DNA from: Bacillota bacterium
GTDB lineage: Bacteria; Bacillota; Clostridia; Oscillospirales; Acutalibacteraceae
Reading direction: 5' to 3'
DNA: 31,522 nucleotides
NCBI GenBank assembly: GCA_030705695.1
Contig: JAUZPX010000004.1
Span: 1-31,522 of the forward strand
Shown: one piece after another, positions 7,755 to 15,434 of the stretch
Numbering within the stretch: the stretch's first letter is position 1
Layout: each line of letters starts with the position of its first letter
The notes under the pieces: model-generated
What the model was told of the DNA's origin: nothing
The model's input: only the letters and a program-made list of their open reading frames with translations
The model's database searches: none
Program-made: the position numbers and the translations under genes

Positions 7755-8662
7755 ATAGAAACAAAAGAGCAAAAATTGCAGATAATATTGCCACGATTTT
7801 CTTATATATAATTGCAATACTTGTAATTGTGCTGTTAACAAGCATTACGGTTTATCTTGTCTATAGAGGAATTAAGTCTTACATTCCGAAATATATGAGC
7901 TTTAGTCCTGACGGACTTGGTATACAGCTATTTAATACGTTGTATATGGTACTTCTTTCAATTATTATTTCTGCACCTCTTGGAATTTGTGCGGGAATCT
8001 ATATGGCTGAATATGCAAAACCCAGCAAATTAACAGATATAGTAAGAATGAGCATAGAAACATTGGCATCGCTTCCGTCTATTGTTGTCGGAATATTCGG
8101 ATTCCTTGTTTTTGTAATGCTGACGCATTCAACTTGGAATATGTTTGCAGGTGTATTGACGTTGTCGATTCTTTGCGTACCGCTGCTAACCAGAGTTACT
8201 GAAGACGGCTTAAATGAAATAGACCAAAGCATGAAAGAAGGCAGTTATGCACTGGGAGCTACAAAGTGGCAAACGATAGTTCACGTACTGCTTCCTGCAA
8301 TTTTACCGAGACTTGTAACGGGTATTATCCTTGCGGCAGGCAGAGGGTTTGGTGAGGCAGCAGCGTTGATTTATACAGCAGGACTTACCTCTGATGTATC
8401 TTTCAGCAATTGGAATCCGTCAAGTATAACGTCTCCGCTAAATATCTTCCGAACATCAGATACTCTTGCGGTACGTATATGGTATTTAAAAGGATTTGCA
8501 ATAAATCCCGATAAATATCAAATTGCCGACATGGCAGCGGCGATGCTTATTATACTTGTGTTTATTTTTAATATCGGCGCACGTATTACAGGCAGAGTAA
8601 TAGAAAGAAAAATGATAGGTTCATCAGCAATTAAGTCAAAAAAGAAATCAAAGATTAATTGA
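7751..8662 (+). CDS. pstA: Phosphate ABC transporter permease PstA
   Basis: 303 aa; ATG 7751 overlaps the pstC stop (ATGA), which indicates translational coupling. Six membrane spans are predicted, the first near 12-37. Family motifs include GIQLFNTLYMVLLS, SLPSIVVGIFGFLVF and the EAA coupling motif YALGATKWQTIVHVLLPA followed by AAGRGFGEAAAL. It forms the translocation channel together with PstC. The C-terminal tail is Lys-rich and cytoplasmic. The length is normal for the Gram-positive form. Confidence 0.95.
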   Translation: MNRNKRAKIADNIATIFLYIIAILVIVLLTSITVYLVYRGIKSYIPKYMSFSPDGLGIQLFNTLYMVLLSIIISAPLGICAGIYMAEYAKPSKLTDIVRMSIETLASLPSIVVGIFGFLVFVMLTHSTWNMFAGVLTLSILCVPLLTRVTEDGLNEIDQSMKEGSYALGATKWQTIVHVLLPAILPRLVTGIILAAGRGFGEAAALIYTAGLTSDVSFSNWNPSSITSPLNIFRTSDTLAVRIWYLKGFAINPDKYQIADMAAAMLIILVFIFNIGARITGRVIERKMIGSSAIKSKKKSKIN

Positions 8663-8688
8663 TTAACTCGAAAGGAAATTACATAAAT

Positions 8689-9444
8689 ATGAGCTGTAAG
8701 TTGCTTGTTGAAAATTTGAATCTGTATTATTCCGATATTCAAGCCTTGAAAGACATAAATATGGGTATCGATGAAAAGAAAATAACTGCTTTAATCGGAC
8801 CATCAGGTTGCGGAAAATCAACCTTTTTAAAAACAATAAACAGAATGAACGATCTTATTCCCGGCGTGCGCATTACAGGGAAAATGACGCTTGACGGGGA
8901 AGATATTTATTCATCGTCAAACGATGTGACCCTATTAAGAAAACGTGTTGGTATGGTTTTTCAAAAGCCAAATCCGTTTCCTGTAAGTATATATGACAAT
9001 ATAGCATACGGTCCTCGAAGACACGGGCTCAAAAACAAGGGCCGTCTTGATGAAATAGTTGAAAAAAGCCTTAAAGATTCAGCAATGTGGGATGAAGTTA
9101 AAGACAAACTTAAAAAATCTGCATTAAGCCTTTCGGGCGGACAGCAGCAGAGGTTATGCATTGCCCGTGCACTCGCTGTTGAACCCGAGGTGATTTTGCT
9201 CGACGAACCGACAAGTGCTTTAGACCCGATATCGACTTTTAAAATAGAAGACCTTATGCAAACACTTAAAGAGACATATACAGTAATCATTGTTACGCAC
9301 AATATGCAGCAGGCAACAAGAGTAGCGGATAAAACAGCGTTTTTCCTGCTCGGCGACCTCATTGAATATGATGAAACTGAAGTAATTTTTACAAATCCGC
9401 AAAATCCTAAAACGCTAGAATACGTAAGCGGACATTTTGGCTAA
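8689..9444 (+). CDS. pstB: Phosphate ABC transporter ATPase PstB
   Basis: 251 aa from ATG 8689, chosen because the protein opening (MSCKLLVENLNLYYS) fits family length and AAAGGA lies about 12 bases upstream; a TTG at 8659 overlapping pstA is in frame but unlikely. Walker A GPSGCGKST is at 37-45, Q-loop FQKPNPFP near 91-98, ABC signature LSGGQQQR at 148-155, Walker B VILLDEP at 168-174 and the H-loop His in IIVTHNMQQA. It hydrolyses ATP on the cytoplasmic face to drive phosphate import through PstCA. All catalytic residues are present. Confidence 0.96.
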   Translation: MSCKLLVENLNLYYSDIQALKDINMGIDEKKITALIGPSGCGKSTFLKTINRMNDLIPGVRITGKMTLDGEDIYSSSNDVTLLRKRVGMVFQKPNPFPVSIYDNIAYGPRRHGLKNKGRLDEIVEKSLKDSAMWDEVKDKLKKSALSLSGGQQQRLCIARALAVEPEVILLDEPTSALDPISTFKIEDLMQTLKETYTVIIVTHNMQQATRVADKTAFFLLGDLIEYDETEVIFTNPQNPKTLEYVSGHFG

Positions 9445-9475
9445 TACAGATTAAAGAACGATTGAGGTAATAATC

Positions 9476-10096
9476 ATGAGAGAAGGCTTTTTGCAACAAC
9501 TTGAAGAAGTAAAAAATCAGCTGTATACAATGTCTAGATTTGTTGAAAGAGCAATTTCAAACTCAATAAAAGCGATAACAACTTCAGATAAAAGCTATTG
9601 TGAAACAGTTTATAAGCTGGAAATTGAAATAAATCATTATGAAAAATTAATCGATAAACTTTGCGCTGAAATTTTAATTATGCAGCAACCCGTAGCAACA
9701 GATTTCAGCATCGTATATACAACTCAGAAAATAATCGTTGATCTTGAGCGCATGGGCGATAATGCAGAAGATATTGCTAAAATCACAGAAAAGATTTCTG
9801 AAAAAAAGATTAAAGATTATGTATTAATTCCAAGAATGGCAGAAGAAACTATTAGACTTGTAAAAGGCGGACTTGAAGCCTATATGAATCAAGATTACGA
9901 AGCTGCTGTTCAAATCCGTAACGGTGACGATGAAGTCGACGATTTGTTTAATGAAGTAAAAAAAGAAATATCAAAAATCATTTTAGAGAATCCGCAATCG
10001 ATAGATACTGCTTTAGATATTTTAATGATTGCAAAATACTTTGAAAAAATAGCCGATCATGCCGTAAATATTGCTGAACATATAATAGTTAATTAA
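9476..10096 (+). CDS. phoU: Phosphate transport regulator PhoU
   Basis: 206 aa; ATG 9476 has GAGGT about 7 bases upstream, 31 bases after pstB. It is all-helical with two repeated PhoU domains. The metal-binding type motifs are ERMGDNAEDIAKI (first domain, about 84-96) and EKIADHAVNIAEH (second domain, near the end). PhoU links the Pst transporter to the phosphate-sensing histidine kinase and represses the Pho response when phosphate is ample. It is slightly shorter than the usual 215-240 aa. As last gene of the operon it is followed by a GC-rich hairpin with a T run. No partner kinase is nearby. Confidence 0.93.
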   Translation: MREGFLQQLEEVKNQLYTMSRFVERAISNSIKAITTSDKSYCETVYKLEIEINHYEKLIDKLCAEILIMQQPVATDFSIVYTTQKIIVDLERMGDNAEDIAKITEKISEKKIKDYVLIPRMAEETIRLVKGGLEAYMNQDYEAAVQIRNGDDEVDDLFNEVKKEISKIILENPQSIDTALDILMIAKYFEKIADHAVNIAEHIIVN

Positions 10097-10127
10097 CAGC
10101 TTAATTTTCAGAAAATTTAACATCACA

Positions 10128-10168
10128 CCCCCGCTGCGCTCTCGGCGAAAACCGGGGCGTTTTTATTT
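10128..10168 (+). terminator. Terminator of the pst operon
   Basis: CCCCG (10129-10133) pairs with CGGGG (10153-10157) with a GC-rich loop capable of further pairing, followed by CGTTTTTATTT. Confidence 0.65.
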
Positions 10169-10229
10169 ATAACAAAATTTATGATAAAATATTCAAAGAA
10201 ATTATTATATAATACATATCGGAACTTCT

Positions 10230-10258
10230 TCGACAAACTGAAAATTATATGATATAAT
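10230..10258 (+). promoter_or_regulatory. Promoter of the FabV/Ter gene
   Basis: TCGACA (10230-10235), a 17-base spacer, TATAAT (10253-10258). This leaves a leader of about 35 bases to ATG 10299. A second TATAAT at 10208-10213 has no clear -35. Confidence 0.7.
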
Positions 10259-10298
10259 AATCAAAAATAATTGCTTGCTAAAATTTGGAGGATATATT

Positions 10299-11474
10299 AT
10301 GATCGTTAAACCAAAATGCAGAGGATTTATTTGTACGACAACTCATCCTTTGGGCTGTGCAAAAAATGTTGAAGATCAGGTTGAATATATAAAATCGCAG
10401 CCGACTATTGACGGTGTAAAGCGTGTTCTTGTGCTTGGCTCGTCAACAGGATACGGTTTGGCTTCACGAATTGCCGCAGCATTCGGTATGGGAGCTGCTA
10501 CAATTGGCGTGTTTTTTGACCGCCCAGGCAGCGAAACAAAACCCGGTACAGCAGGATATTATAATAACAAAGCTTTCGAAGAAGAAGCAAAAAAAGCAGG
10601 ATTATATGCAAAAAGCCTGAATTGCGATGCGTTTTCACACGAAGCAAAACAGGACGTTATTAATCTTATTAAAAATGATATGCCGGGTGGCAAGGTGGAT
10701 CTTGTTGTTTACAGCCTTGCATCTCCGAAAAGAGTAGACCCAGACACAGGAGAAGTCTACAATTCCGTTATTAAGCCTATCGGAAGTGCGTATTCAAGCA
10801 AGACGGTGGATTTCCACACAGGTACGGTGTCTGATGTAACTATCGAGCCTGCAAAAGAAGATGAAATTCCGAGTACAATTGCCGTTATGGGCGGTGCAGA
10901 CTGGCTGCTTTGGATCCAGGCGTTGCAAAATGCAGGAGTACTGTCAGAAAACTGCTTGACTACTGCATTTTCATATATAGGACCAACCATGACGCATGCT
11001 ATTTATAAAAACGGAACAATCGGAATGGCAAAGCTTGATTTAGAGAAAAAAGCAAAGGAAATAACCGAGCTTTTGGATCCAATTGGCGGAAAAGCTTATG
11101 TATCTGTCAATAAAGCGCTTGTTACCCAAGCATCTTCGGCTATTCCAGTTGTACCGCTTTATATCTCGATTCTCTATAAAATCATGAAACAAAAGGGCAC
11201 TCACGAAGGCTGTATCGAGCAAATTTACAGGCTTTACAGTGACAGACTTTATAACAAATCGGGAATTTCGACCGATGAAGAAAACCGTATTCGAATTGAT
11301 GACCTCGAGATGATGCCCGAAATTCAAAGTGAAGTCGATAAAATATGGAATGAAATTAACAGCGAAAATATTGAGTCGTTTTCTGATATTGTAGGCTATC
11401 GCAAGGAATTCTTCAATCTTTTCGGTTTTGAACGTGACGATGTCGACTACGACGCCGATGTAGATTTGTTATAA
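10299..11474 (+). CDS. fabV: Trans-2-enoyl-CoA/ACP reductase, FabV/Ter family
   Basis: 391 aa from ATG 10299 with GGAGGA about 5 bases upstream. The family reduces trans-2-enoyl thioesters with NADH, either enoyl-ACP in fatty acid synthesis (FabV) or crotonyl-CoA to butyryl-CoA (Ter). Visible are the N-terminal HPLGC segment, a Rossmann-type VLVLGSSTGYGLASRI (about 43-58), VVYSLASPKR and the catalytic Tyr-X8-Lys: Y236 and K245 in IYKNGTIGMAK, preceded by SYIGP. The C-terminal segment resembles Ter of Treponema (about 397 aa). It stands alone with its own promoter, so whether it serves lipid synthesis or butyrate formation cannot be decided here. Its 3' end is 9 bases from the convergent XRE gene. 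Confidence 0.93.
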   Translation: MIVKPKCRGFICTTTHPLGCAKNVEDQVEYIKSQPTIDGVKRVLVLGSSTGYGLASRIAAAFGMGAATIGVFFDRPGSETKPGTAGYYNNKAFEEEAKKAGLYAKSLNCDAFSHEAKQDVINLIKNDMPGGKVDLVVYSLASPKRVDPDTGEVYNSVIKPIGSAYSSKTVDFHTGTVSDVTIEPAKEDEIPSTIAVMGGADWLLWIQALQNAGVLSENCLTTAFSYIGPTMTHAIYKNGTIGMAKLDLEKKAKEITELLDPIGGKAYVSVNKALVTQASSAIPVVPLYISILYKIMKQKGTHEGCIEQIYRLYSDRLYNKSGISTDEENRIRIDDLEMMPEIQSEVDKIWNEINSENIESFSDIVGYRKEFFNLFGFERDDVDYDADVDLL

Positions 11475-11483
11475 TATTTTTAT

Positions 11484-11717
11484 TTAATTTTTCGGCGGAA
11501 TATATGTAATTATATCTGATAAATCGCATTGAAGAGCGTGGCAAATCCTAGCCATTACAGCTAAATCAATTCGTTGAATTTCTTTACGGCAATAATTTTC
11601 AAGTTGAGTTGGTTGTAACGCAGCTTTTTTCCTTAGTTGATATTTTGTAAATTTATGTTCTTTTAAATACTTGTCCAAATCAAGACGAAAATAACCATAA
11701 GATTTATCACTTTTCAT
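11484..11717 (-). CDS. Small XRE-family (Cro/C1-type HTH) transcriptional regulator
   Basis: 77 aa; ATG 11717 has GAGGAT about 7 bases upstream on the - strand. Almost the whole protein is one Cro/C1-type helix-turn-helix domain: LDKYLKEHKFTKYQLRKKA, then LQPTQLENYCRKE as the recognition region, and LAVMARICHALQCDLSDII as the closing helices, the usual ending of this fold. No second domain is present. It is divergent to the AbrB-like gene; the 100-base gap holds symmetric repeats likely to be a shared operator, so the two regulators may control each other. Targets elsewhere cannot be inferred. Confidence 0.85.
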   Translation of the reverse strand: MKSDKSYGYFRLDLDKYLKEHKFTKYQLRKKAALQPTQLENYCRKEIQRIDLAVMARICHALQCDLSDIITYIPPKN

Positions 11718-11752
11718 ACTTACACATCCTCACAATTTTATGAAGAAAGTGT

Positions 11753-11814
11753 ATCACCCAAAAATTTGTATTGACAGTTGTACATACATACAATTATAAT
11801 GTTTTTTGGGTGAT
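11753..11814. promoter_or_regulatory. Divergent control region of the XRE and AbrB genes
   Basis: ATCACCCAAAAA (11753-11764) and its exact complement TTTTTGGGTGAT (11803-11814) flank the + strand promoter TTGACA (11771-11776), 18 bases, TATAAT (11795-11800). Between the promoter hexamers is TTGTA-N6-TACAA (11778-11793), nearly centred on the outer repeat. The right arm also contains the presumed ribosome binding site (GGGTG) of the AbrB gene. The - strand promoter of the XRE gene is not clear. Confidence 0.75.
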
Positions 11815-11818
11815 AAAA

Positions 11819-12061
11819 ATGGGGAATCAAGGCGTTAAAAAGAAAATTGATAATTTGGGCAGAATCGTAATCCCAAAGGAATACAGAAATAATTTAAAAA
11901 TAAACAAATACGACGAACTTGAGATATTTCTAGAAAGCGACCACCTTTCAATAAGGAAAACAGGACAGTATTGTCGTATATGTGGCGGGGGAACCAGTAT
12001 ACATAAGGTAGAAGATAGCTATATTTGTTCAAATTGTATTATAAAAATTAAAAAGTGTTAG
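11819..12061 (+). CDS. AbrB/SpoVT-type DNA-binding protein with C-terminal zinc ribbon
   Basis: 80 aa from ATG 11819; an in-frame TTG at 11771 falls on the -35 hexamer and is rejected. Residues about 6-46 form the swapped-hairpin AbrB domain, with DNLGRIVIPKEYRNNLKI the characteristic core. The C-terminal part has two CxxC pairs (Cys52/55 and Cys70/73), fitting a small zinc ribbon, a layout I recall from other Clostridia. AbrB proteins are dimeric transition-state regulators that bind AT-rich DNA. The gene is divergent to an XRE regulator across a symmetric operator region and is followed by a gene-free, repeat-rich stretch. Confidence 0.87.
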   Translation: MGNQGVKKKIDNLGRIVIPKEYRNNLKINKYDELEIFLESDHLSIRKTGQYCRICGGGTSIHKVEDSYICSNCIIKIKKC

Positions 12062-12161
12062 TAAAAAGATTATTGTTTTAGTAGAAGTTATTAACATTAA
12101 AAAACGAAAATAGCAGTTGTTTTAACATAAAGAATTAAATACAGTTACAAATTTTGATAAA

Positions 12162-12251
12162 TTATCAACAAAAAGTGCATTTTATGACATTGTTTTTCCA
12201 CAACCTAGAAAAAGTTTTCCACATTGAAATGTGGAAAGTGTGGAAAACTTT
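12162..12251. other. Cluster of DnaA-box-like 9-mers
   Basis: TTTTCCACA fits the relaxed DnaA box TTWTNCACA and occurs at 12194-12202, 12215-12223 and, inverted, at 12239-12247. One-mismatch relatives are TTATCAACA (12162-12170) and, inverted, CTTTCCACA (12230-12238). Two of the boxes form a perfect 13-base inverted repeat (12211-12223 and 12239-12251). It lies in the gene-free gap 12062-12480. Confidence 0.55.
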
Positions 12252-12274
12252 ACAGTATGTACAAAATAAAAAAA

Positions 12275-12329
12275 TAGGTTAGTTTGAAAATGGCATAAAA
12301 TCGTACCGAAAAATTTTCAAACAAACCTA
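12275..12329. repeat. 17-base inverted repeat with one mismatch
   Basis: Arms 12275-12291 (TAGGTTAGTTTGAAAAT) and 12313-12329 pair except for one A-A position, around a 21-base loop. No T tract follows, so it is not a standard terminator. Part of the gene-free gap. Confidence 0.75.
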
Positions 12330-12373
12330 AAAATATTTGTTTAACTATTTGTATATGTTGATAAAATACATAT

Positions 12374-12404
12374 AATTCTTTTGGCAATTATTGCCAAAAG
12401 AATT
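12374..12404. repeat. 31-base near-perfect palindrome
   Basis: Arms AATTCTTTTGGCAAT (12374-12388) and ATTGCCAAAAGAATT (12390-12404) are perfectly complementary around a single central T. No U run follows on either strand. As DNA it could extrude a cruciform; as RNA it would form a 14-15 bp stem with a minimal loop. Confidence 0.85.
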
Positions 12405-12440
12405 GATAATTCATCAAATTGTTATATAAATCAAATTAAT

Positions 12441-12474
12441 AATAAAAAAGCCATCCCGTTTTTTTCGGGATGGC
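12441..12474 (-). terminator. Terminator of guaB
   Basis: GCCATCCCG (12450-12458) and CGGGATGGC (12466-12474) around a seven-base loop; the - strand transcript then reads a run of six U. Confidence 0.92.
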
Positions 12475-12480
12475 AATTTT

Positions 12481-13959
12481 TTAACCGTTAAATGAATAGT
12501 TTGGAGCTTCTTTTGTTATTTGAATATCATGTGGGTGGCTTTCTTTTAAGCCTGCACCGGTAATACGAATAAATTTTGCTTTTGAATGGAGTTCTTCAAT
12601 AGTTTCGCAGCCTGTATAGCCCATACCAGAGCGAAGTCCGCCCATAAGCTGATACACAGTTTCAGAAAGCAATCCCTTATAAGGTACACGTCCCTCAACG
12701 CCCTCAGGAACGAATTTATTGTTATTTGTCTGGAAATAACGGTCTTGGCTGCCTTTACCCATAGCTCCCAGACTGCCCATGCCACGGTAAACCTTGAATT
12801 GGCGGCCCTGATAGATTTCATTATCGCCTGGGGCTTCCTCACAACCTGCAACCAAAGAGCCAACCATAACGACGTTTCCGCCTGCTGCCAGTGCTTTAAC
12901 GATATCTCCAGAGTATTTTATACCGCCGTCTGCAATAATCGGAATACCGTATTTAGAAGCAGCGCATGCAGCGTCATAAATTGCTGAAATTTGAGGTACA
13001 CCGATACCTGCTACAACACGTGTAGTGCAGATTGATCCGGGACCCATGCCGACTTTTACACAGTCTGCTCCTGCTTCAATAAGAGCTTTTGTACCTTCTG
13101 CTGTTGCAACGTTTCCTGCTACAAGCTGAACATTAGGATATGCAGCTTTAACCTTACGAACAGAATCAACAATATTACTGTTATGTCCGTGAGCAGAGTC
13201 AAGTACAAGTACATCGACCTGAGCTTTTATAAGCTCTGCGACACGTTCCAAAACATCGCCTGTGGCACCGATAGCAGCAGCACAAAGAAGACGTCCGCCT
13301 GCATCCCTTGCGGAGTTAGGGTACTGAGTTGCTTTTTCAATATCTTTAATTGTTATAAGTCCCTTTAAATAGCCTTTTTCGTCAACAAGAGGAAGTTTTT
13401 CGATTTTATGTTTTCTTAATATTTCCTGCGCTGCTGGCAAGTCTGTTCCTACAGGAGCAACAACAAGATTATCTTTTGTCATTACATTTTTAATAGGCTG
13501 ATAGTAGTCTTTTTCCTCCATAAAGCGCAGATCACGGTTTGTGATAATTCCGACAAGCTTGCCGTCCAAACAAATAGGCACGCCTGAAATTTTATATTTT
13601 CCCATAAGCTCATTAGCGTCGTAAACAGTGTTTTCTGGTGACAGGAAAAACGGATTGACAATAACACCATTTTCAGAACGCTTAACGCGGTCAACTTGAT
13701 CGGCCTGTGCGGAAATGCTCATATTTTTATGTATTACGCCAATACCGCCCTCTCTGGCTATTGCAATAGCCATACGAGTTTCTGTAACAGTATCCATAGC
13801 GGCTGTGACAAGGGGTGTATTTAATTTGATTTTTTTGGTGAGAGTAGCTGAAATATTCACTTTATCAGGTTCGACATTAGATTCACCGGGAATTAACAAA
13901 ACGTCGTCAAAAGTGAGACCTTCTTTTGTAAATTTCTCTTCAAAATTGTCATTCAACAT
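12481..13959 (-). CDS. guaB: IMP dehydrogenase
   Basis: 492 aa; ATG 13959 with AAAGGGG about 8 bases upstream. It oxidises IMP to XMP with NAD+, the committed step to GMP. Features in order: TFDDVLLIPGESNVEP near the start, a catalytic TIM barrel interrupted by two CBS domains (about 100-210), the NAD/IMP segment VDVLVLDSAHGH, the catalytic loop GPGSICTTRVVAG with Cys311, IIADGGIKYSGD and the mobile flap with YRGMGSLGAM. Length and domains are those of standard bacterial GuaB. It has its own promoter (14012-14040) and terminator. No purine riboswitch is visible in the short leader. Confidence 0.97.
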   Translation of the reverse strand: MLNDNFEEKFTKEGLTFDDVLLIPGESNVEPDKVNISATLTKKIKLNTPLVTAAMDTVTETRMAIAIAREGGIGVIHKNMSISAQADQVDRVKRSENGVIVNPFFLSPENTVYDANELMGKYKISGVPICLDGKLVGIITNRDLRFMEEKDYYQPIKNVMTKDNLVVAPVGTDLPAAQEILRKHKIEKLPLVDEKGYLKGLITIKDIEKATQYPNSARDAGGRLLCAAAIGATGDVLERVAELIKAQVDVLVLDSAHGHNSNIVDSVRKVKAAYPNVQLVAGNVATAEGTKALIEAGADCVKVGMGPGSICTTRVVAGIGVPQISAIYDAACAASKYGIPIIADGGIKYSGDIVKALAAGGNVVMVGSLVAGCEEAPGDNEIYQGRQFKVYRGMGSLGAMGKGSQDRYFQTNNNKFVPEGVEGRVPYKGLLSETVYQLMGGLRSGMGYTGCETIEELHSKAKFIRITGAGLKESHPHDIQITKEAPNYSFNG

Positions 13960-14011
13960 TGCAAAAACCCCTTTTTACATCTTTTATATTTCTTATTTAG
14001 ATATAACGAAA

Positions 14012-14040
14012 ATTATATCATTTTTGTTAGAGAATTGCAA
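14012..14040 (-). promoter_or_regulatory. Promoter of guaB
   Basis: On the - strand, TTGCAA (14035-14040), a 17-base spacer, TATAAT (complement of 14012-14017), about 50 bases upstream of the start codon. Confidence 0.7.
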
Positions 14041-14095
14041 TCGATTTTTGAGGAACATTTACACATCTAAACATAAAAACATAAAGAAAAATATA

Positions 14096-14121
14096 ACAAA
14101 AAAGGCGGGATTTCCCGCCTT
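14096..14121 (-). terminator. Terminator of the parA-parB-serS unit
   Basis: AAGGCGGGA and its complement CCCGCCTT (14102-14121) form a short GC-rich stem just after the serS stop; the - strand then reads a U run. Confidence 0.88.
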
Positions 14122-14126
14122 AATGT

Positions 14127-15410
14127 TTATTCTGCTTTAATTATATCGATTCCTAAATACGGACGCAATACTTCCGGAACGGTAACGCTGCCGTCTGCGT
14201 TTTGGTATTGCTCAACAATTGCAGGAATAACTCGGCTTGTTGCAAGACCAGACGCATTTAAAGTATGGCAAAATTGCAGTTTTTTATCGTCATCACGATA
14301 TTTCATATTACCACGTCGTGCCTGATAATCTCTTGAGTTTGAAGCAGAGCTTACTTCCTTGTAAATGCCCATGCTCGGAATCCAGACTTCGATATCATAA
14401 GTTTTTGCCATGGAGTAGGAGCAATCTCCTGCCGCCAACTTGCACAAACGATAATGAAGACCTAATTTTTGCACCAATGTTTCGGCTTTTTTTACAAGCT
14501 CGTCAAAGGCTATATCTGAACCTTCAATTGTAGTGTATTGTACCATTTCAACTTTATTGAACTGATGTCCGCGGATCATGCCACGCTCTTCGCTTCGATA
14601 GCTGCCTGCTTCACGGCGATAGCAAGGAGTATATGCTATATATTTGCGTGGAAGTTCTGCTTTTGTTAATATTTCGTCACGATGAACGTTAACAAGCGCA
14701 GTCTCGGCAGTCGGCAGCATGAATTTAACATCGCTTGTGGTTGGATTTTTTATAAGATATACTTCCTCTGAAAACTTCGGGAATTGACCGGCTACATAAC
14801 CGCATTCATAATTAAGCATATGCGGTGGCAGAATGAATTCAAAGCTGTCTTTAATATGCTCATCTATAAAGAAATTGAGAAGTGCCCATTCAAGCCTTGA
14901 TCCCCAGCCACGATAAAGCCAGCTGCCTGAGCCTGATATCTTTGCACCCCTGCCATAATCGATAAGCCCTAAGCTTTCGCAAAGATCAACATGATTTTTT
15001 ATTTCAAAATCGAATTTCGGCTGTTCTTTAAAATAGAAAACAGGCTCGTTTTCATCTTTTCCGCCTGCTTTTACGTCGTCGTCAGGCAAGTTTGGAAGGC
15101 CAATTAATAGCTCATTTTGTTTTTCTGAAAGCTCGTTGACTTTAATGTCTGCATCTTTAATTGCCTGAGAAAGTTCTTTCATCTTTGCCATTAAAGGCGC
15201 AACATCGCCGCCGTCTTTTTTAATTATGGGCACCTGCTTTGAAGCCGCATTTTGCTCGGCTTTCATTGCCTCTGTTTTACCCATGGCTTCACGGCGCTGC
15301 TCATCAATTACCAATATTTCATCAATGACAGAGCTTAAATCCATTTCTCTTTTTTTAATTCTGTCTTTTACAAGCTGTGGGTTTTCGCGAATGAGTTTGA
15401 TATCAAGCAT
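14127..15410 (-). CDS. serS: Seryl-tRNA synthetase
   Basis: 427 aa; ATG 15410 with GAGAGG about 9 bases upstream. It charges tRNA-Ser, and also tRNA-Sec where present, with serine. The N-terminal coiled-coil arm (about 1-110) grips the tRNA variable arm; the class II catalytic core follows. Motif 2 is visible in CYRREAGSYRSEERGMIRGH and motif 3 in the C-terminal GLATSRVIPAIVEQYQ segment; MLPTAETALVNVH is the serine/ATP pocket region. It begins only 24 bases after parB, so it must be transcribed with parAB; that leaves no room for the T-box leader that often controls Gram-positive serS genes. Confidence 0.97.
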   Translation of the reverse strand: MLDIKLIRENPQLVKDRIKKREMDLSSVIDEILVIDEQRREAMGKTEAMKAEQNAASKQVPIIKKDGGDVAPLMAKMKELSQAIKDADIKVNELSEKQNELLIGLPNLPDDDVKAGGKDENEPVFYFKEQPKFDFEIKNHVDLCESLGLIDYGRGAKISGSGSWLYRGWGSRLEWALLNFFIDEHIKDSFEFILPPHMLNYECGYVAGQFPKFSEEVYLIKNPTTSDVKFMLPTAETALVNVHRDEILTKAELPRKYIAYTPCYRREAGSYRSEERGMIRGHQFNKVEMVQYTTIEGSDIAFDELVKKAETLVQKLGLHYRLCKLAAGDCSYSMAKTYDIEVWIPSMGIYKEVSSASNSRDYQARRGNMKYRDDDKKLQFCHTLNASGLATSRVIPAIVEQYQNADGSVTVPEVLRPYLGIDIIKAE

Positions 15411-15434
15411 TTTTGATTTCCTCTCGTTTGAACA

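Noticed and set aside
11484..12061. XRE/AbrB pair as a toxin-antitoxin system
   Set aside because: Both products are DNA-binding regulators, divergently transcribed; neither has a toxin-like domain, and TA genes are normally co-transcribed.
12118..12146. dif-like right arm (TTTTAACATAA) in the gene-free region
   Set aside because: Only one XerC/D-type arm is recognisable; the other arm does not match.
15411..15434. T-box riboswitch ahead of serS
   Set aside because: Only 24 bases separate parB and serS; no room for a specifier stem or antiterminator.
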